This document shows, piece by piece, positions 1 to 5,857 of a stretch of DNA of 5,970 bases. The notes beneath the pieces were generated by a model. It searched no databases and was not told where the DNA came from. It worked only from the letters and a program-made list of their open reading frames with translations. The DNA is from a bacterium (GTDB taxonomy: Bacteria; Patescibacteriota; Patescibacteriia; UBA2591; DAOWAM01), in assembly GCA_030634585.1 (NCBI GenBank), contig DAOWAM010000037.1, positions 1 to 5,970 on the forward strand, written 5' to 3'. Numbering within the stretch: position 1 is the stretch's first letter; the number at the start of each line of letters is the position of its first letter. Position numbers and translations under genes: made by a program.

Positions 1-921
1 AAAAATTTGGTTTTGAAATAAATTAATTACCCCCTGCGCAAAATTAACTAACCACACACTGCGAGCATTTAATAAAAATTGGGCAATTAATGGTGGAAAT
101 AAAACTAATGAAACTGCAAAGATGATTGGGATCATCCCAGTTTGATTGACCTTCAATGGAAGATATGAATCCGTTCCTCCATATAAACGATTGCCTCGCA
201 CTCGACGAGCATAAGAAACTGGTATATGACGCGAACCTTCGGTAATAATAACTACACCAATAACAGTAACAAAAGAGATAACGGCAAAAATAATTAAATT
301 AGTTAATTGTGAAATATCAAAAGTCACTAATGTTTGTTGAATAGAAGTAGGAATACGAGCCACAATTCCAGCAAAGATTATTAAAGAGATACCATTGCCA
401 ATTCTTTTTTCATCAATTAACTCACCGATCCAAACCAAAAACATTGATCCAGCGGTCATGGTAATCATAATTGTAATTAATTGCAATGGACCAATCTGAC
501 CCATAATCTGAGCTGATGAATTACGAAACAAAGAAATCATTCCATAACTTTGTAATAATGCCAAAGGCACAGTCGCTAAACGCGTATATTGATTAATTTT
601 TCTTTGTCCGGCGGCTCCTTCTTTAGCCAGTTCTTCTAAACTGGGAATAATCATTGCTAATAATTGAAAAATAATAGAAGAAGTGATATAAGGACCAATT
701 CCCAAAGCAACAAGAGAAAATCTAGTCATCGCTCCCCCAGACATAATATTTAATAATCCAAGAACTTGATTACTATCAAAAACATTTTTTAAATTTACTA
801 AATTAACGCCCGGAATAGGAATATGAGCGGCAAAACGAAAAACGGCTAATAAAGCAAAAACAAAAAAAATACTATGACGTAATTCTTTAATCTGCCAAAC
901 TTGTCTAATTTTTTTAAACAT
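1..921 (-). CDS. secY: Preprotein translocase channel subunit SecY, 3' end cut off by the window edge
   Basis: I translated this frame from the ATG at 921 to base 1; it gives 307 open residues with no stop. SecY is the membrane pore of the Sec translocase (with SecE and SecG), which passes unfolded proteins across or into the cytoplasmic membrane. Visible family signatures are IPIPG at residues 34-38 after TM1, the plug/TM2 segment with LGIGPYITSSII (73-84), the cytosolic KINQYTR (108-114), GNGISLIIFAGI (175-186) and YGGTDSYLPLKVNQTG (247-262) before TM7. About seven of the usual ten membrane segments are present. The family is usually about 430 residues, so TM8-10 and the C-terminal loops that contact SecA and the ribosome lie outside. 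It follows rplO after 38 bases, as in standard spc operons. No Shine-Dalgarno motif precedes the start, which was chosen because the N-terminus aligns with other SecY proteins. Identification is firm. Confidence 0.96.
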   Translation of the reverse strand, partial: MFKKIRQVWQIKELRHSIFFVFALLAVFRFAAHIPIPGVNLVNLKNVFDSNQVLGLLNIMSGGAMTRFSLVALGIGPYITSSIIFQLLAMIIPSLEELAKEGAAGQRKINQYTRLATVPLALLQSYGMISLFRNSSAQIMGQIGPLQLITIMITMTAGSMFLVWIGELIDEKRIGNGISLIIFAGIVARIPTSIQQTLVTFDISQLTNLIIFAVISFVTVIGVVIITEGSRHIPVSYARRVRGNRLYGGTDSYLPLKVNQTGMIPIIFAVSLVLFPPLIAQFLLNARSVWLVNFAQGVINLFQNQIF

Positions 922-959
922 ATGATTTATTTGTTGATCTGTCAGAAATTAAAATATTT

Positions 960-1415
960 CTAGCTAACCTTACCGCCAGCTTTAACAATCTTTTGTCGAG
1001 CAGTCGCCGAAATCTGACAATTTTGAATAATTAATTTTTTCTTGATCTCGCCCTGTCCCAAAATCTTAATTTTAATATCTTCTCTTTTCCCTTTTTGCTG
1101 TTTAATTATTTTTTTCTTTTCTAAGATCTGCGGTGTTATTTTATCACCAGTTGAAAAGTTTTTATCTAAAACATTTAAATTAACAATAATCGGCCGTTCT
1201 CTTTTACTTTTAAATCCACCGATTTTTGGTGTCTGACGTAAATTTATTTTGAATCCTAATAATTTTAATCCTCCTTTTCCACCTGAGCGTGATCGTTGTC
1301 CTTTTTGCCCACGTCCAGAATATGTACCTCGATTTGAGCTATTTCCTCTTCCACGACGGATTTGTTTCTTTTTTAATTTAGTTGGTCGTTGTAAATTGTT
1401 TAAAGATAAAGTCAT
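960..1415 (-). CDS. rplO: Large ribosomal subunit protein uL15
   Basis: This is uL15 (L15), a late-assembling 50S protein whose long N-terminal arm threads into 23S rRNA. The 151-residue product has the usual basic, glycine-rich arm (RRGRG at 20-24, SGRGQKGQRSRSGGKGG at 33-49), followed by the globular half and the typical C-terminal AGGKV (146-150). Length is normal for the family (about 145-150). The ATG starts 8 bases after the rpsE stop; in most bacteria rpmD (uL30) would lie between them, and it is missing here. It is the only gene in the window ending in TAG rather than TAA. secY follows after 38 bases. No Shine-Dalgarno-like sequence is visible before the start. Confidence 0.96.
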   Translation of the reverse strand: MTLSLNNLQRPTKLKKKQIRRGRGNSSNRGTYSGRGQKGQRSRSGGKGGLKLLGFKINLRQTPKIGGFKSKRERPIIVNLNVLDKNFSTGDKITPQILEKKKIIKQQKGKREDIKIKILGQGEIKKKLIIQNCQISATARQKIVKAGGKVS

Positions 1416-1423
1416 TGTATTTG

Positions 1424-1924
1424 TTAAGATTTTGTATTAATTATTTTTTTATCAGTAGACACTTGAGCAAATTCTTCTAACGCTTTAAATGTAGCTCGAA
1501 TATTGTTTAATTTATTTTTTGATCCTAGAATTTTACCAGTTACATTAGATAAGCCCAACAAATCTAAAACTATTTTCATTACCCCTCCAGCAATAATTCC
1601 TCTTCCTTTTTTAGCTGGTCTTAATAAAACATAAGATGCTTTATAATGTTGTCTAGTTGGATAAGGAATTGTTTCATCAATAATCAACGGTGAGATCAAT
1701 TTCTTTTCTGCTTGACGCACCGCTTTTTGTACGCTATCGGCAACATCCTTTCCCTTACCTATGCCGTAACCAACTTTACCTTTACGATTGCCAATGACTA
1801 CTACTGAACGAAAACGCAATTGCTTTCCTCCGGCAGTAACTCGTGTTACTCGTTTGACTTCAACTAACTTTTGTTCAAACTCCGGTTTTTCTGCAAAAGT
1901 TTTTCTCCTTCTTTGAAAAGTCAT
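1424..1924 (-). CDS. rpsE: Small ribosomal subunit protein uS5
   Basis: uS5 (S5) sits on the solvent side of the 30S near the mRNA entrance and contributes to decoding accuracy and mRNA unwinding. The 166-residue product is colinear with the family. The N-terminal double-stranded-RNA-binding-like domain carries VVVIGNRKGKVGYGIGKGKD (41-60), where the conserved glycines are intact. The C-terminal domain has RPAKKGRGIIAGG (102-114) and NIRATFKAL (141-149). The length matches the usual 160-170. A short polar tail (about 153-166) follows the conserved core. It starts 23 bases after the rplR stop, and only 8 bases separate its own stop from rplO. No Shine-Dalgarno motif is seen; the start is preceded by an A-run. 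Confidence 0.97.
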   Translation of the reverse strand: MTFQRRRKTFAEKPEFEQKLVEVKRVTRVTAGGKQLRFRSVVVIGNRKGKVGYGIGKGKDVADSVQKAVRQAEKKLISPLIIDETIPYPTRQHYKASYVLLRPAKKGRGIIAGGVMKIVLDLLGLSNVTGKILGSKNKLNNIRATFKALEEFAQVSTDKKIINTKS

Positions 1925-1947
1925 TTTTTATTTAAAAATTAATAGAA

Positions 1948-2313
1948 TTAAAATATTAGTCCGCCTTCTCGAGCTCCATCTGCCAAGGCTTTAACTTGCC
2001 CATGATATTTAAAACAACCTCGATCAAAAATCACATGAACAATTTTTTTCTTTAGCGCTCGTTGCGCGATTAATTTACCTAATTGCTCAGCTATTTTTAC
2101 ATTAGAGTTACCTTTCTGTTTTGCATTATCTAATGATTTATCCGAAGCAGAAACTAATGTAGTCCCTTTTAAATCATTAATTAATTGCACATAAAGATGG
2201 CGATTACTACGATACACCGACAAGCGTGGATAGGTTTGTCTTCCTAATAAATTACTACGGACTCTCTTTTGTCTTCTTATTCGTTTTAATTGTTTATTTT
2301 TACTTTGTTTCAT
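1948..2313 (-). CDS. rplR: Large ribosomal subunit protein uL18
   Basis: uL18 (L18) binds 5S rRNA together with uL5 and helps dock it into the central protuberance of the 50S. The 121-residue product begins with a very basic arm (lysines and arginines through about residue 25). It then shows the family signatures PRLSVYRSNRHLYVQLI (29-45), TLVSAS (52-57), FDRGCFKYHGQVKALADGAR (97-116) and the terminal EGGLIF. In the motif usually read as RGGYKYHG, the second glycine is replaced by Cys100. Length is normal. It lies 22 bases after rplF and 23 bases before rpsE, the standard spc order. No Shine-Dalgarno motif is seen upstream. Confidence 0.97.
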   Translation of the reverse strand: MKQSKNKQLKRIRRQKRVRSNLLGRQTYPRLSVYRSNRHLYVQLINDLKGTTLVSASDKSLDNAKQKGNSNVKIAEQLGKLIAQRALKKKIVHVIFDRGCFKYHGQVKALADGAREGGLIF

Positions 2314-2335
2314 TTTTTCGTTAAATTAATCTTGA

Positions 2336-2884
2336 TTAAGCTGTTGTCGCCGCTGTTTTTTTACCAACTTTTCGACGAATCACTTCATCGACATATTTTA
2401 TCCCCTTGCCTTTATATGGTTCGGGCGGTCGAAAACGACGTATTTGCGCTGCTGTTTCTCCAATAAGTTGTTTATCAATACCACTAACAATGATAATCTT
2501 TTTATTCACAATAATATTTATTTTTTCTGGAATTTGATAATTAATTGGATGAGAAAAACCAAGATTGAGAACTAATTCTTTTCCTTTTACCTCGGCTCGA
2601 TAACCAACACCATTAAATTCTAACTTTTTTTCATATCCCTGACTCACTCCAAAAATTAAATTCGAAACTAAACGCTGTGTTAGTCCCCAAAGAGAACGTT
2701 GGAATTTATCGTCCGGATTTAAGACAAAAACAGAAATTTGTTTATCTTTCATTTCAACATTGACGAAAGGATGGATTGTCTGTGATAATTCTCCTTTCGG
2801 TCCTTTTGCACTCACTAAATTATCTTTAATTTTTACTTCCACTCCTTCTGGAATATCAATTGGTTGTTTCCCAATACGTGACAT
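2336..2884 (-). CDS. rplF: Large ribosomal subunit protein uL6
   Basis: uL6 (L6) lies at the base of the bL12 stalk next to the sarcin-ricin loop and supports binding of the GTPase factors. The 182-residue product has the two tandem L6 domains. It opens with MSRIGKQPIDIPEGVEV (1-17) and GPKGEL (28-33), has the linker GYEKKLEFNGVGYRAEV (83-99), and carries the signature RRFRPPEPYKGKGIKY (149-164) in the second domain. Length is typical (175-185). The last residues are a short Ala/Thr tail. The ATG is 11 bases after the rpsH stop; the methionine matches the usual N-terminus exactly, so the start is secure despite lacking a Shine-Dalgarno motif. Confidence 0.97.
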   Translation of the reverse strand: MSRIGKQPIDIPEGVEVKIKDNLVSAKGPKGELSQTIHPFVNVEMKDKQISVFVLNPDDKFQRSLWGLTQRLVSNLIFGVSQGYEKKLEFNGVGYRAEVKGKELVLNLGFSHPINYQIPEKINIIVNKKIIIVSGIDKQLIGETAAQIRRFRPPEPYKGKGIKYVDEVIRRKVGKKTAATTA

Positions 2885-2895
2885 AATAAATAAGG

Positions 2896-3345
2896 TTAAG
2901 GTCTAATAAAAATCGGCGTAATTTTACAAATCACTTCCCCTCCAATATTTTTCCTTCTCGCTTCTCGATCAGTCATTAATCCTTGCGAAGTAGTTATAAC
3001 AAAAAAACTATTTTCTTTATGTTGTCTCAAATAATATTTTTTGTCCGAATACATCCTTCTTCCTGGTTTACTCACTCTTTCTAACGCTTTAATTAATGGT
3101 CTCTTATATTGATCATATTTAAGTACAATTTTAATCTGTTTTTTTTCTACAGAAATCTTTTTTGGTTTTTCTTTCAAATATGAACTTATTGCCGATTGTT
3201 CATTTACTTGTGACACTAATTGATTATCTAATAATAAATTAGCTAAAGAATGCTTAATTCTGGAATAAGGAATCAATACTTCGGTCTTTCTGACCAGCAA
3301 AGCGTTCCTTATTCTAGTTAACATGTCAGCAATTGGATCAGTCAT
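2896..3345 (-). CDS. rpsH: Small ribosomal subunit protein uS8, with an internal insertion and altered C-terminal domain
   Basis: uS8 (S8) is a primary binder of the central domain of 16S rRNA and is needed for 30S platform assembly. Its N-terminus MTDPIADMLTRIRNALLVRK (1-20) is canonical, as are KALERVSKPGRRMYS (86-100), GLMTDREAR (122-130) and GGEVIC (135-140). The product is 149 residues against about 130 usually. By eye alignment to E. coli S8, roughly 14 extra, lysine-rich residues lie between 47 and 66, and a 6-7 residue tail (ending FIRP) follows the usual end. The glycine-rich turn normally seen before STS (GLGI or similar) is replaced by HKENSFF (109-115). A 54-base gap separates it from rpsN, the longest in the window. 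Function as uS8 is secure; how the changes affect rRNA contact is unknown. Confidence 0.94.
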   Translation of the reverse strand: MTDPIADMLTRIRNALLVRKTEVLIPYSRIKHSLANLLLDNQLVSQVNEQSAISSYLKEKPKKISVEKKQIKIVLKYDQYKRPLIKALERVSKPGRRMYSDKKYYLRQHKENSFFVITTSQGLMTDREARRKNIGGEVICKITPIFIRP

Positions 3346-3399
3346 AAAAATTTAAGATTATATTATAGAAAATTATATAAAGTTAATTTATTTAGAAAT
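3346..3399 (-). promoter_or_regulatory. Possible weak internal promoter before rpsH
   Basis: This 54-base spacer is the largest in the window and is almost entirely A and T. Read on the minus strand it contains three exact TATAAT hexamers, at 3377-3372, 3367-3362 and 3362-3357; the last two share one base. A TTAACT at 3386-3381 stands 18 bases upstream of the third and matches a sigma-70 -35 box at four of six positions. This could be an internal promoter feeding rpsH to secY, but TATAAT arises easily by chance in such AT-rich DNA. If the third hexamer were used, the RNA would begin only a few bases before the rpsH ATG. Treat as tentative. Confidence 0.22.
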
Positions 3400-3585
3400 T
3401 TACCACGAAGATTTTCGTACACCTGGAATTTCCCCTTTATTGGCTAATTCGCGAAAACAGATTCGACAAAGATTATATTTTCTCATATAGCCTCTTCTCC
3501 TTCCACAACGCCAGCAACGTCGAACAATTCTTGAACTAAATTTCGGTTTTTGCTGCGATTTAACGATTTGTGCTTTTGTTGCCAT
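3400..3585 (-). CDS. rpsN: Small ribosomal subunit protein uS14, zinc-binding (type Z) form
   Basis: uS14 (S14) sits in the 30S head and contacts 16S rRNA near the decoding region. The 61-residue product is the short type-Z form: a basic N-terminal half, then a zinc ribbon with Cys24-x2-Cys27 and Cys40-x2-Cys43, and the conserved end FRELANKGEIPGVRKSSW (44-61). All four zinc ligands are present, so this is the C+ form rather than the longer zinc-free paralogue. The ATG follows the rplE stop by 6 bases, implying translational coupling. The family identity is unambiguous. A 54-base spacer follows before rpsH. No Shine-Dalgarno motif is visible. Confidence 0.97.
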   Translation of the reverse strand: MATKAQIVKSQQKPKFSSRIVRRCWRCGRRRGYMRKYNLCRICFRELANKGEIPGVRKSSW

Positions 3586-3591
3586 AAAAGA

Positions 3592-4149
3592 TTATTCTAT
3601 TATTTTTTTAAATGGTAAACCAAGTTGTTGAAATAAGGCCAGTCCTTCTGAGTAATTTTTAGCCGTATTTACTAAAGTAATTTCTAAACCAAATTTGGTG
3701 GTCACTTGTTCCGGCTTAATCTCTGGAAAAACGATTTGTTCTTTTAATCCAATTGTTAAATTGCCTGAGCGATCAACCATCTTTGGTGATAATCCTCGAA
3801 AATCTCTTGTCCGTGGTAAAATAATATTGATTAAACGATCAACAAAATCATACATTTTTTTTCTTCTTAAAGTGGTTTTTAAACCGAGAGTCATTCCTTC
3901 TCTAATTTTAAAACCAGAAATAGATTTTTTGGCTTTAGTAATAATTGGTTTTTGACCAGTAATCTTAGTAAAATCGTTAATAATTGTTTTTAATAGATTA
4001 TCTTCTTTGCCTCTTTGACCTAACCCTGTATTGATAACCACTTTGGTTAAATTTGATACCGCTAAAGAATTAGTATAACCAAATTGCTCTTTCATTGCTG
4101 GAACAACTTGTTGATCATATTTATTTTTTAGTGAGATAACTACAGTCAT
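3592..4149 (-). CDS. rplE: Large ribosomal subunit protein uL5
   Basis: uL5 (L5) binds 5S rRNA and 23S helix 84 and forms part of the central protuberance, contacting the P-site tRNA and the 30S head. The 185-residue product shows the expected N-terminus (KNKYDQQVVPAMKEQFGYTN, 8-27), VVINTGLGQ (37-45), TGQKPIITKAKKSISGFKIREG (64-85), LPRTRDFRGL (111-120), FPEI (141-144) and the end GLEITLVNTAKNYSEGLAL (154-172). Length is typical (about 180). It begins 5 bases after rplX and ends 6 bases before rpsN. I looked for an S8-type repressor target at the rplX-rplE junction, where E. coli places it, and saw none. Confidence 0.97.
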   Translation of the reverse strand: MTVVISLKNKYDQQVVPAMKEQFGYTNSLAVSNLTKVVINTGLGQRGKEDNLLKTIINDFTKITGQKPIITKAKKSISGFKIREGMTLGLKTTLRRKKMYDFVDRLINIILPRTRDFRGLSPKMVDRSGNLTIGLKEQIVFPEIKPEQVTTKFGLEITLVNTAKNYSEGLALFQQLGLPFKKIIE

Positions 4150-4154
4150 AATTA

Positions 4155-4463
4155 TTAAATTAATTCATTACATTTGCGACAATATCTTTTTTTTGTGCCG
4201 TCTTCTAACCTCCGATAACTAATTCTAATCGCTTGATGACAATGGGGACAAATTAAATTTACTTTTGAAACAGATATTGCTGCTGGAAAACGAACACGTT
4301 GTCCTTTCTCTCCTTCTCGACGTGGACGAACATGTTTAACTAAAAGATTTATTCCTTCTACTACTACTTTATTTTGTTTTGTTAAAACACGCAAGATCTT
4401 ACCCTTTTTATTTTTATCTTTCCCCGCTAAAATTTTGACTACATCGCCTTTTTTAATTTTCAT
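4155..4463 (-). CDS. rplX: Large ribosomal subunit protein uL24 with C-terminal zinc ribbon
   Basis: uL24 (L24) is an early assembly-initiating 50S protein that ends up near the mouth of the peptide exit tunnel. The 102-residue product starts with the KOW motif (KKGDVVKILAGKDKNKKGKI, 4-23), continues with NLLVKHVRPRREGEKGQ (39-55) and ends with a treble-clef-like zinc ribbon, Cys72-x2-Cys75 and Cys95-x2-Cys98. Many bacterial uL24 proteins carry this ribbon; E. coli's lacks the cysteines. Length is normal. It is 18 bases after rplN and 5 bases before rplE. Two zinc-ribbon ribosomal proteins (this and uS14) occur in the same operon, so zinc supply should matter for ribosome assembly here; that is inference. 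Confidence 0.97.
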   Translation of the reverse strand: MKIKKGDVVKILAGKDKNKKGKILRVLTKQNKVVVEGINLLVKHVRPRREGEKGQRVRFPAAISVSKVNLICPHCHQAIRISYRRLEDGTKKRYCRKCNELI

Positions 4464-4481
4464 AATTGTTAGATAGATAAA

Positions 4482-4853
4482 TTACAATACTTCCGGCGCT
4501 AAAGAAATTATTTTAGCAAACCCTTTTGCTCTCAATTCTCTAGCCACAGGACCAAAAACTCTTGTTGCTTTTGGTTCTTTATTTTTTTTATCAATAATTA
4601 CCGCTGCATTATCACTAAAACGAAGATAGGAGCCATCTGAACGACGAAATTCTTTTCTAGTTCTAACAATTACCGCGTGAACAACCGTTCCTTTTTTAAT
4701 TGCTGAACGTGGCTCTGCCTCTTTGACACTAACAGTAATTATATCTCCCACACGAGCAAAACGCTTTCGATATCCACCTAAAACACGGATACACATAATC
4801 TTTTTTGCACCGCTATTATCAGCTACTTTTAACATCGAACGATGTTGAATCAT
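4482..4853 (-). CDS. rplN: Large ribosomal subunit protein uL14
   Basis: uL14 (L14) lies at the subunit interface of the 50S, forming bridge B8 with 16S rRNA, and is the docking point of the silencing factor RsfS in many bacteria. The 123-residue product is highly conserved along its whole length: MIQHRSMLKVADNSGAKKIM (1-20), IRVLGG (22-27), GDIITVSVKEA (36-46), KKGTVVHAVIVRTRKEFRR (53-71), FGPVARELR (100-108) and FAKIISLAPEVL (112-123). Length is standard (122-123). It starts 30 bases after the rpsQ stop. That is where E. coli places its separate spc promoter, but the spacer here is too short and too featureless to support one. No Shine-Dalgarno motif is seen. Confidence 0.98.
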   Translation of the reverse strand: MIQHRSMLKVADNSGAKKIMCIRVLGGYRKRFARVGDIITVSVKEAEPRSAIKKGTVVHAVIVRTRKEFRRSDGSYLRFSDNAAVIIDKKNKEPKATRVFGPVARELRAKGFAKIISLAPEVL

Positions 4854-4883
4854 ATATTTATTTTATATTTTTAATAAAAATAA

Positions 4884-5225
4884 TTATTTTTTGGAAATAA
4901 TTTTAATTAATTTCCATCTTTTTCCTTTAGAAATTGGCCGTGTTTCTTCAAAAATTATTTGATCGCCTATATTTGCCTCTTCTTTTGGATCATGAATCTT
5001 ATATTTTTTACTTACTCGATATTGTCTTTTATATTTGCGATTCATTTTTGTTCTATCAACAATTACTACAATTGTTTGTTGCATTTTATCACTAATGACA
5101 GTTCCTCTAAATTGGTGATGCTGTACCTTCTCATTCACTTTAGATGAAGAACTACGTTGAGCACTTGTCTGCTCACTCACTTTGAGAGAAGGATTGCTCC
5201 CTGCTGGGCTTGTTTTCGATATCAT
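4884..5225 (-). CDS. rpsQ: Small ribosomal subunit protein uS17 with an unusual serine-rich N-terminal extension
   Basis: uS17 (S17) is a primary 16S rRNA binder with an OB fold. The core, from about residue 40, is canonical: RGTVISDKMQQTIVVIVDR (40-58), KKYKIHDP (73-80), IGDQIIFEETRPISKGKRWK (86-105). The product is 113 residues, whereas the family usually has 80-90, because some 30-38 residues precede the core. Ten of the first 30 residues are serine, so this part is probably disordered. Its DNA is about 44% G+C by my count, against about 26% for the core. I kept the ATG at 5225 because it lies 5 bases after the rpmC stop, like neighbouring junctions. A GTG at 5138-5136 (Val30) would give an ordinary 84-residue protein and cannot be excluded; neither start has a Shine-Dalgarno motif. 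Confidence 0.93.
   Translation of the reverse strand: MISKTSPAGSNPSLKVSEQTSAQRSSSSKVNEKVQHHQFRGTVISDKMQQTIVVIVDRTKMNRKYKRQYRVSKKYKIHDPKEEANIGDQIIFEETRPISKGKRWKLIKIISKK
5127..5183 (-). repeat. Imperfect 15-base direct repeat inside the rpsQ extension
   Basis: Two copies of a 15-base unit lie at 5183-5169 and 5141-5127 on the minus strand, in the same reading frame and 42 bases (14 codons) apart. They match at 13 of 15 positions and encode KVSEQ (15-19) and KVNEK (29-33). Each copy carries a GTG codon. The pair lies within the GC-richer part of the extension and suggests that it may have grown by duplication, though one short imperfect pair is weak evidence. Confidence 0.4.
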
Positions 5226-5230
5226 AAAAA

Positions 5231-5425
5231 TTATTTAATTTTATTCTGATTAATTAAAGTTAAGATTCTGGCAATATTCTTTTTGATTTCTCTAACTTTT
5301 CTTACCTGCTTGAGTTTTCTTAATTGTAAATCAAATCCTAATTCACGCAATTTCTTTCGTTGTTGATGTAATAAATCAATTAATTCTGTATTTGTTTTTT
5401 GTTGTAAATCTAATTTCTTTTTCAT
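5231..5425 (-). CDS. rpmC: Large ribosomal subunit protein uL29
   Basis: uL29 (L29) is a small two-helix protein at the peptide tunnel exit, where with uL23 it forms the docking site for trigger factor, SRP and the Sec translocon. The 64-residue product has the expected helical-hairpin pattern: LDLQQKTNTELIDLLHQQRKKL (5-26), then FDLQLRKLKQVRKVREIKKNIARILTLIN (31-59). In the latter, the family motif (V-R-x-I-K-K-x-I-A-R-I-L-T) is easy to read. Length is normal. The start is 15 bases after the rplP stop and the stop is 5 bases before the rpsQ ATG. The sequence is very rich in lysine, arginine, leucine and glutamine, as usual for this family. Confidence 0.95.
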   Translation of the reverse strand: MKKKLDLQQKTNTELIDLLHQQRKKLRELGFDLQLRKLKQVRKVREIKKNIARILTLINQNKIK

Positions 5426-5440
5426 TTACTTGATAATTAA

Positions 5441-5857
5441 TTAACGATAAACAAATTTGCACTTCATTGGTAATTTATAGGCAGCTAACTTTAACGCCTT
5501 TTTGGCAATTTCTTCGTTTACACCTCCTAATTCAAAAATCATTGTTCCTATGCGGACAGGACAAACAAAATGATCAACTGCTCCTTTTCCTGATCCCATT
5601 GGTACTTCGGCTCCTTTTTTAGTAATTGGTTTATCAGGGAAAACTCTAATCCAAAGTTTACCTTTTTTATGGATAGATCTGGTAATCACTCGTCTTGCTG
5701 ATTCAATCTGTCGGCCAGTTAACCAAACATTGCCCAATCCCTTTAATCCATATTGGCCAAAATTAACTTTTGTTTTTGAGGTAGCCAACTGTCCGGGTTT
5801 GGAATTACCCGCTTTCTTCTGCCATTTTCGATGTTTTACTTTATTCGGAGCTAACAT
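5441..5857 (-). CDS. rplP: Large ribosomal subunit protein uL16
   Basis: uL16 (L16) lies between the central protuberance and the peptidyl transferase centre and helps position A-site tRNA. The 138-residue product is colinear with the family: MLAPNKVKHRK (1-11), FGQYGLKG (33-40), WLTGRQIESARRVITR (45-60), KLWIRVFPDKPITKK (67-81), GSGKGAVDHFVCPV (88-101), FELGGV (108-113) and the end AAYKLPMKCKFV (125-136). Length is typical (136-140). By eye alignment, the position of E. coli Arg81, which is hydroxylated there, is Pro86 here (EVPMG). The start at 5857 is firm, because an in-frame TAA lies only 9 bases upstream of the ATG (5866-5864) and the N-terminus matches the family. It follows rpsC after 48 bases containing a palindrome. 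Confidence 0.97.
   Translation of the reverse strand: MLAPNKVKHRKWQKKAGNSKPGQLATSKTKVNFGQYGLKGLGNVWLTGRQIESARRVITRSIHKKGKLWIRVFPDKPITKKGAEVPMGSGKGAVDHFVCPVRIGTMIFELGGVNEEIAKKALKLAAYKLPMKCKFVYR

Noticed and set aside
1..921. Possible frameshift or early end in secY
   Set aside because: The frame is open and colinear with SecY signatures to base 1. The missing C-terminus is simply cut by the window edge.
1042..1440. Two plus-strand open frames of about 63 codons, opposite rplO
   Set aside because: They lie antisense to the well-conserved rplO. Their phenylalanine/leucine-rich, membrane-like look arises because lysine codons (AAA) read as TTT on the other strand.
3695..3955. Plus-strand open frame of 86 codons
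   Set aside because: It is fully antisense to rplE, has no recognisable family pattern and no independent signal. It is a shadow of the conserved gene.
4130..4175. S8 feedback-repression site at the rplX-rplE junction
   Set aside because: E. coli spc regulation uses a 16S-like S8-binding fold here. This junction is a 5-base AT gap with no comparable helix or bulge that I can see.
4854..4883. Possible hairpin and promoter in the rpsQ-rplN gap (E. coli spc promoter position)
   Set aside because: The 7-bp stem is purely A/T with a 3-base loop and no following U-tract. No paired -35/-10 boxes stand out in the 30-base, almost pure A/T spacer.
4959..5147. Plus-strand open frame of 62 codons with hydrophobic stretches
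   Set aside because: It is antisense to the uS17 core and part of its extension. The hydrophobicity reflects AT-rich reverse-strand codons, and no start signal is visible.
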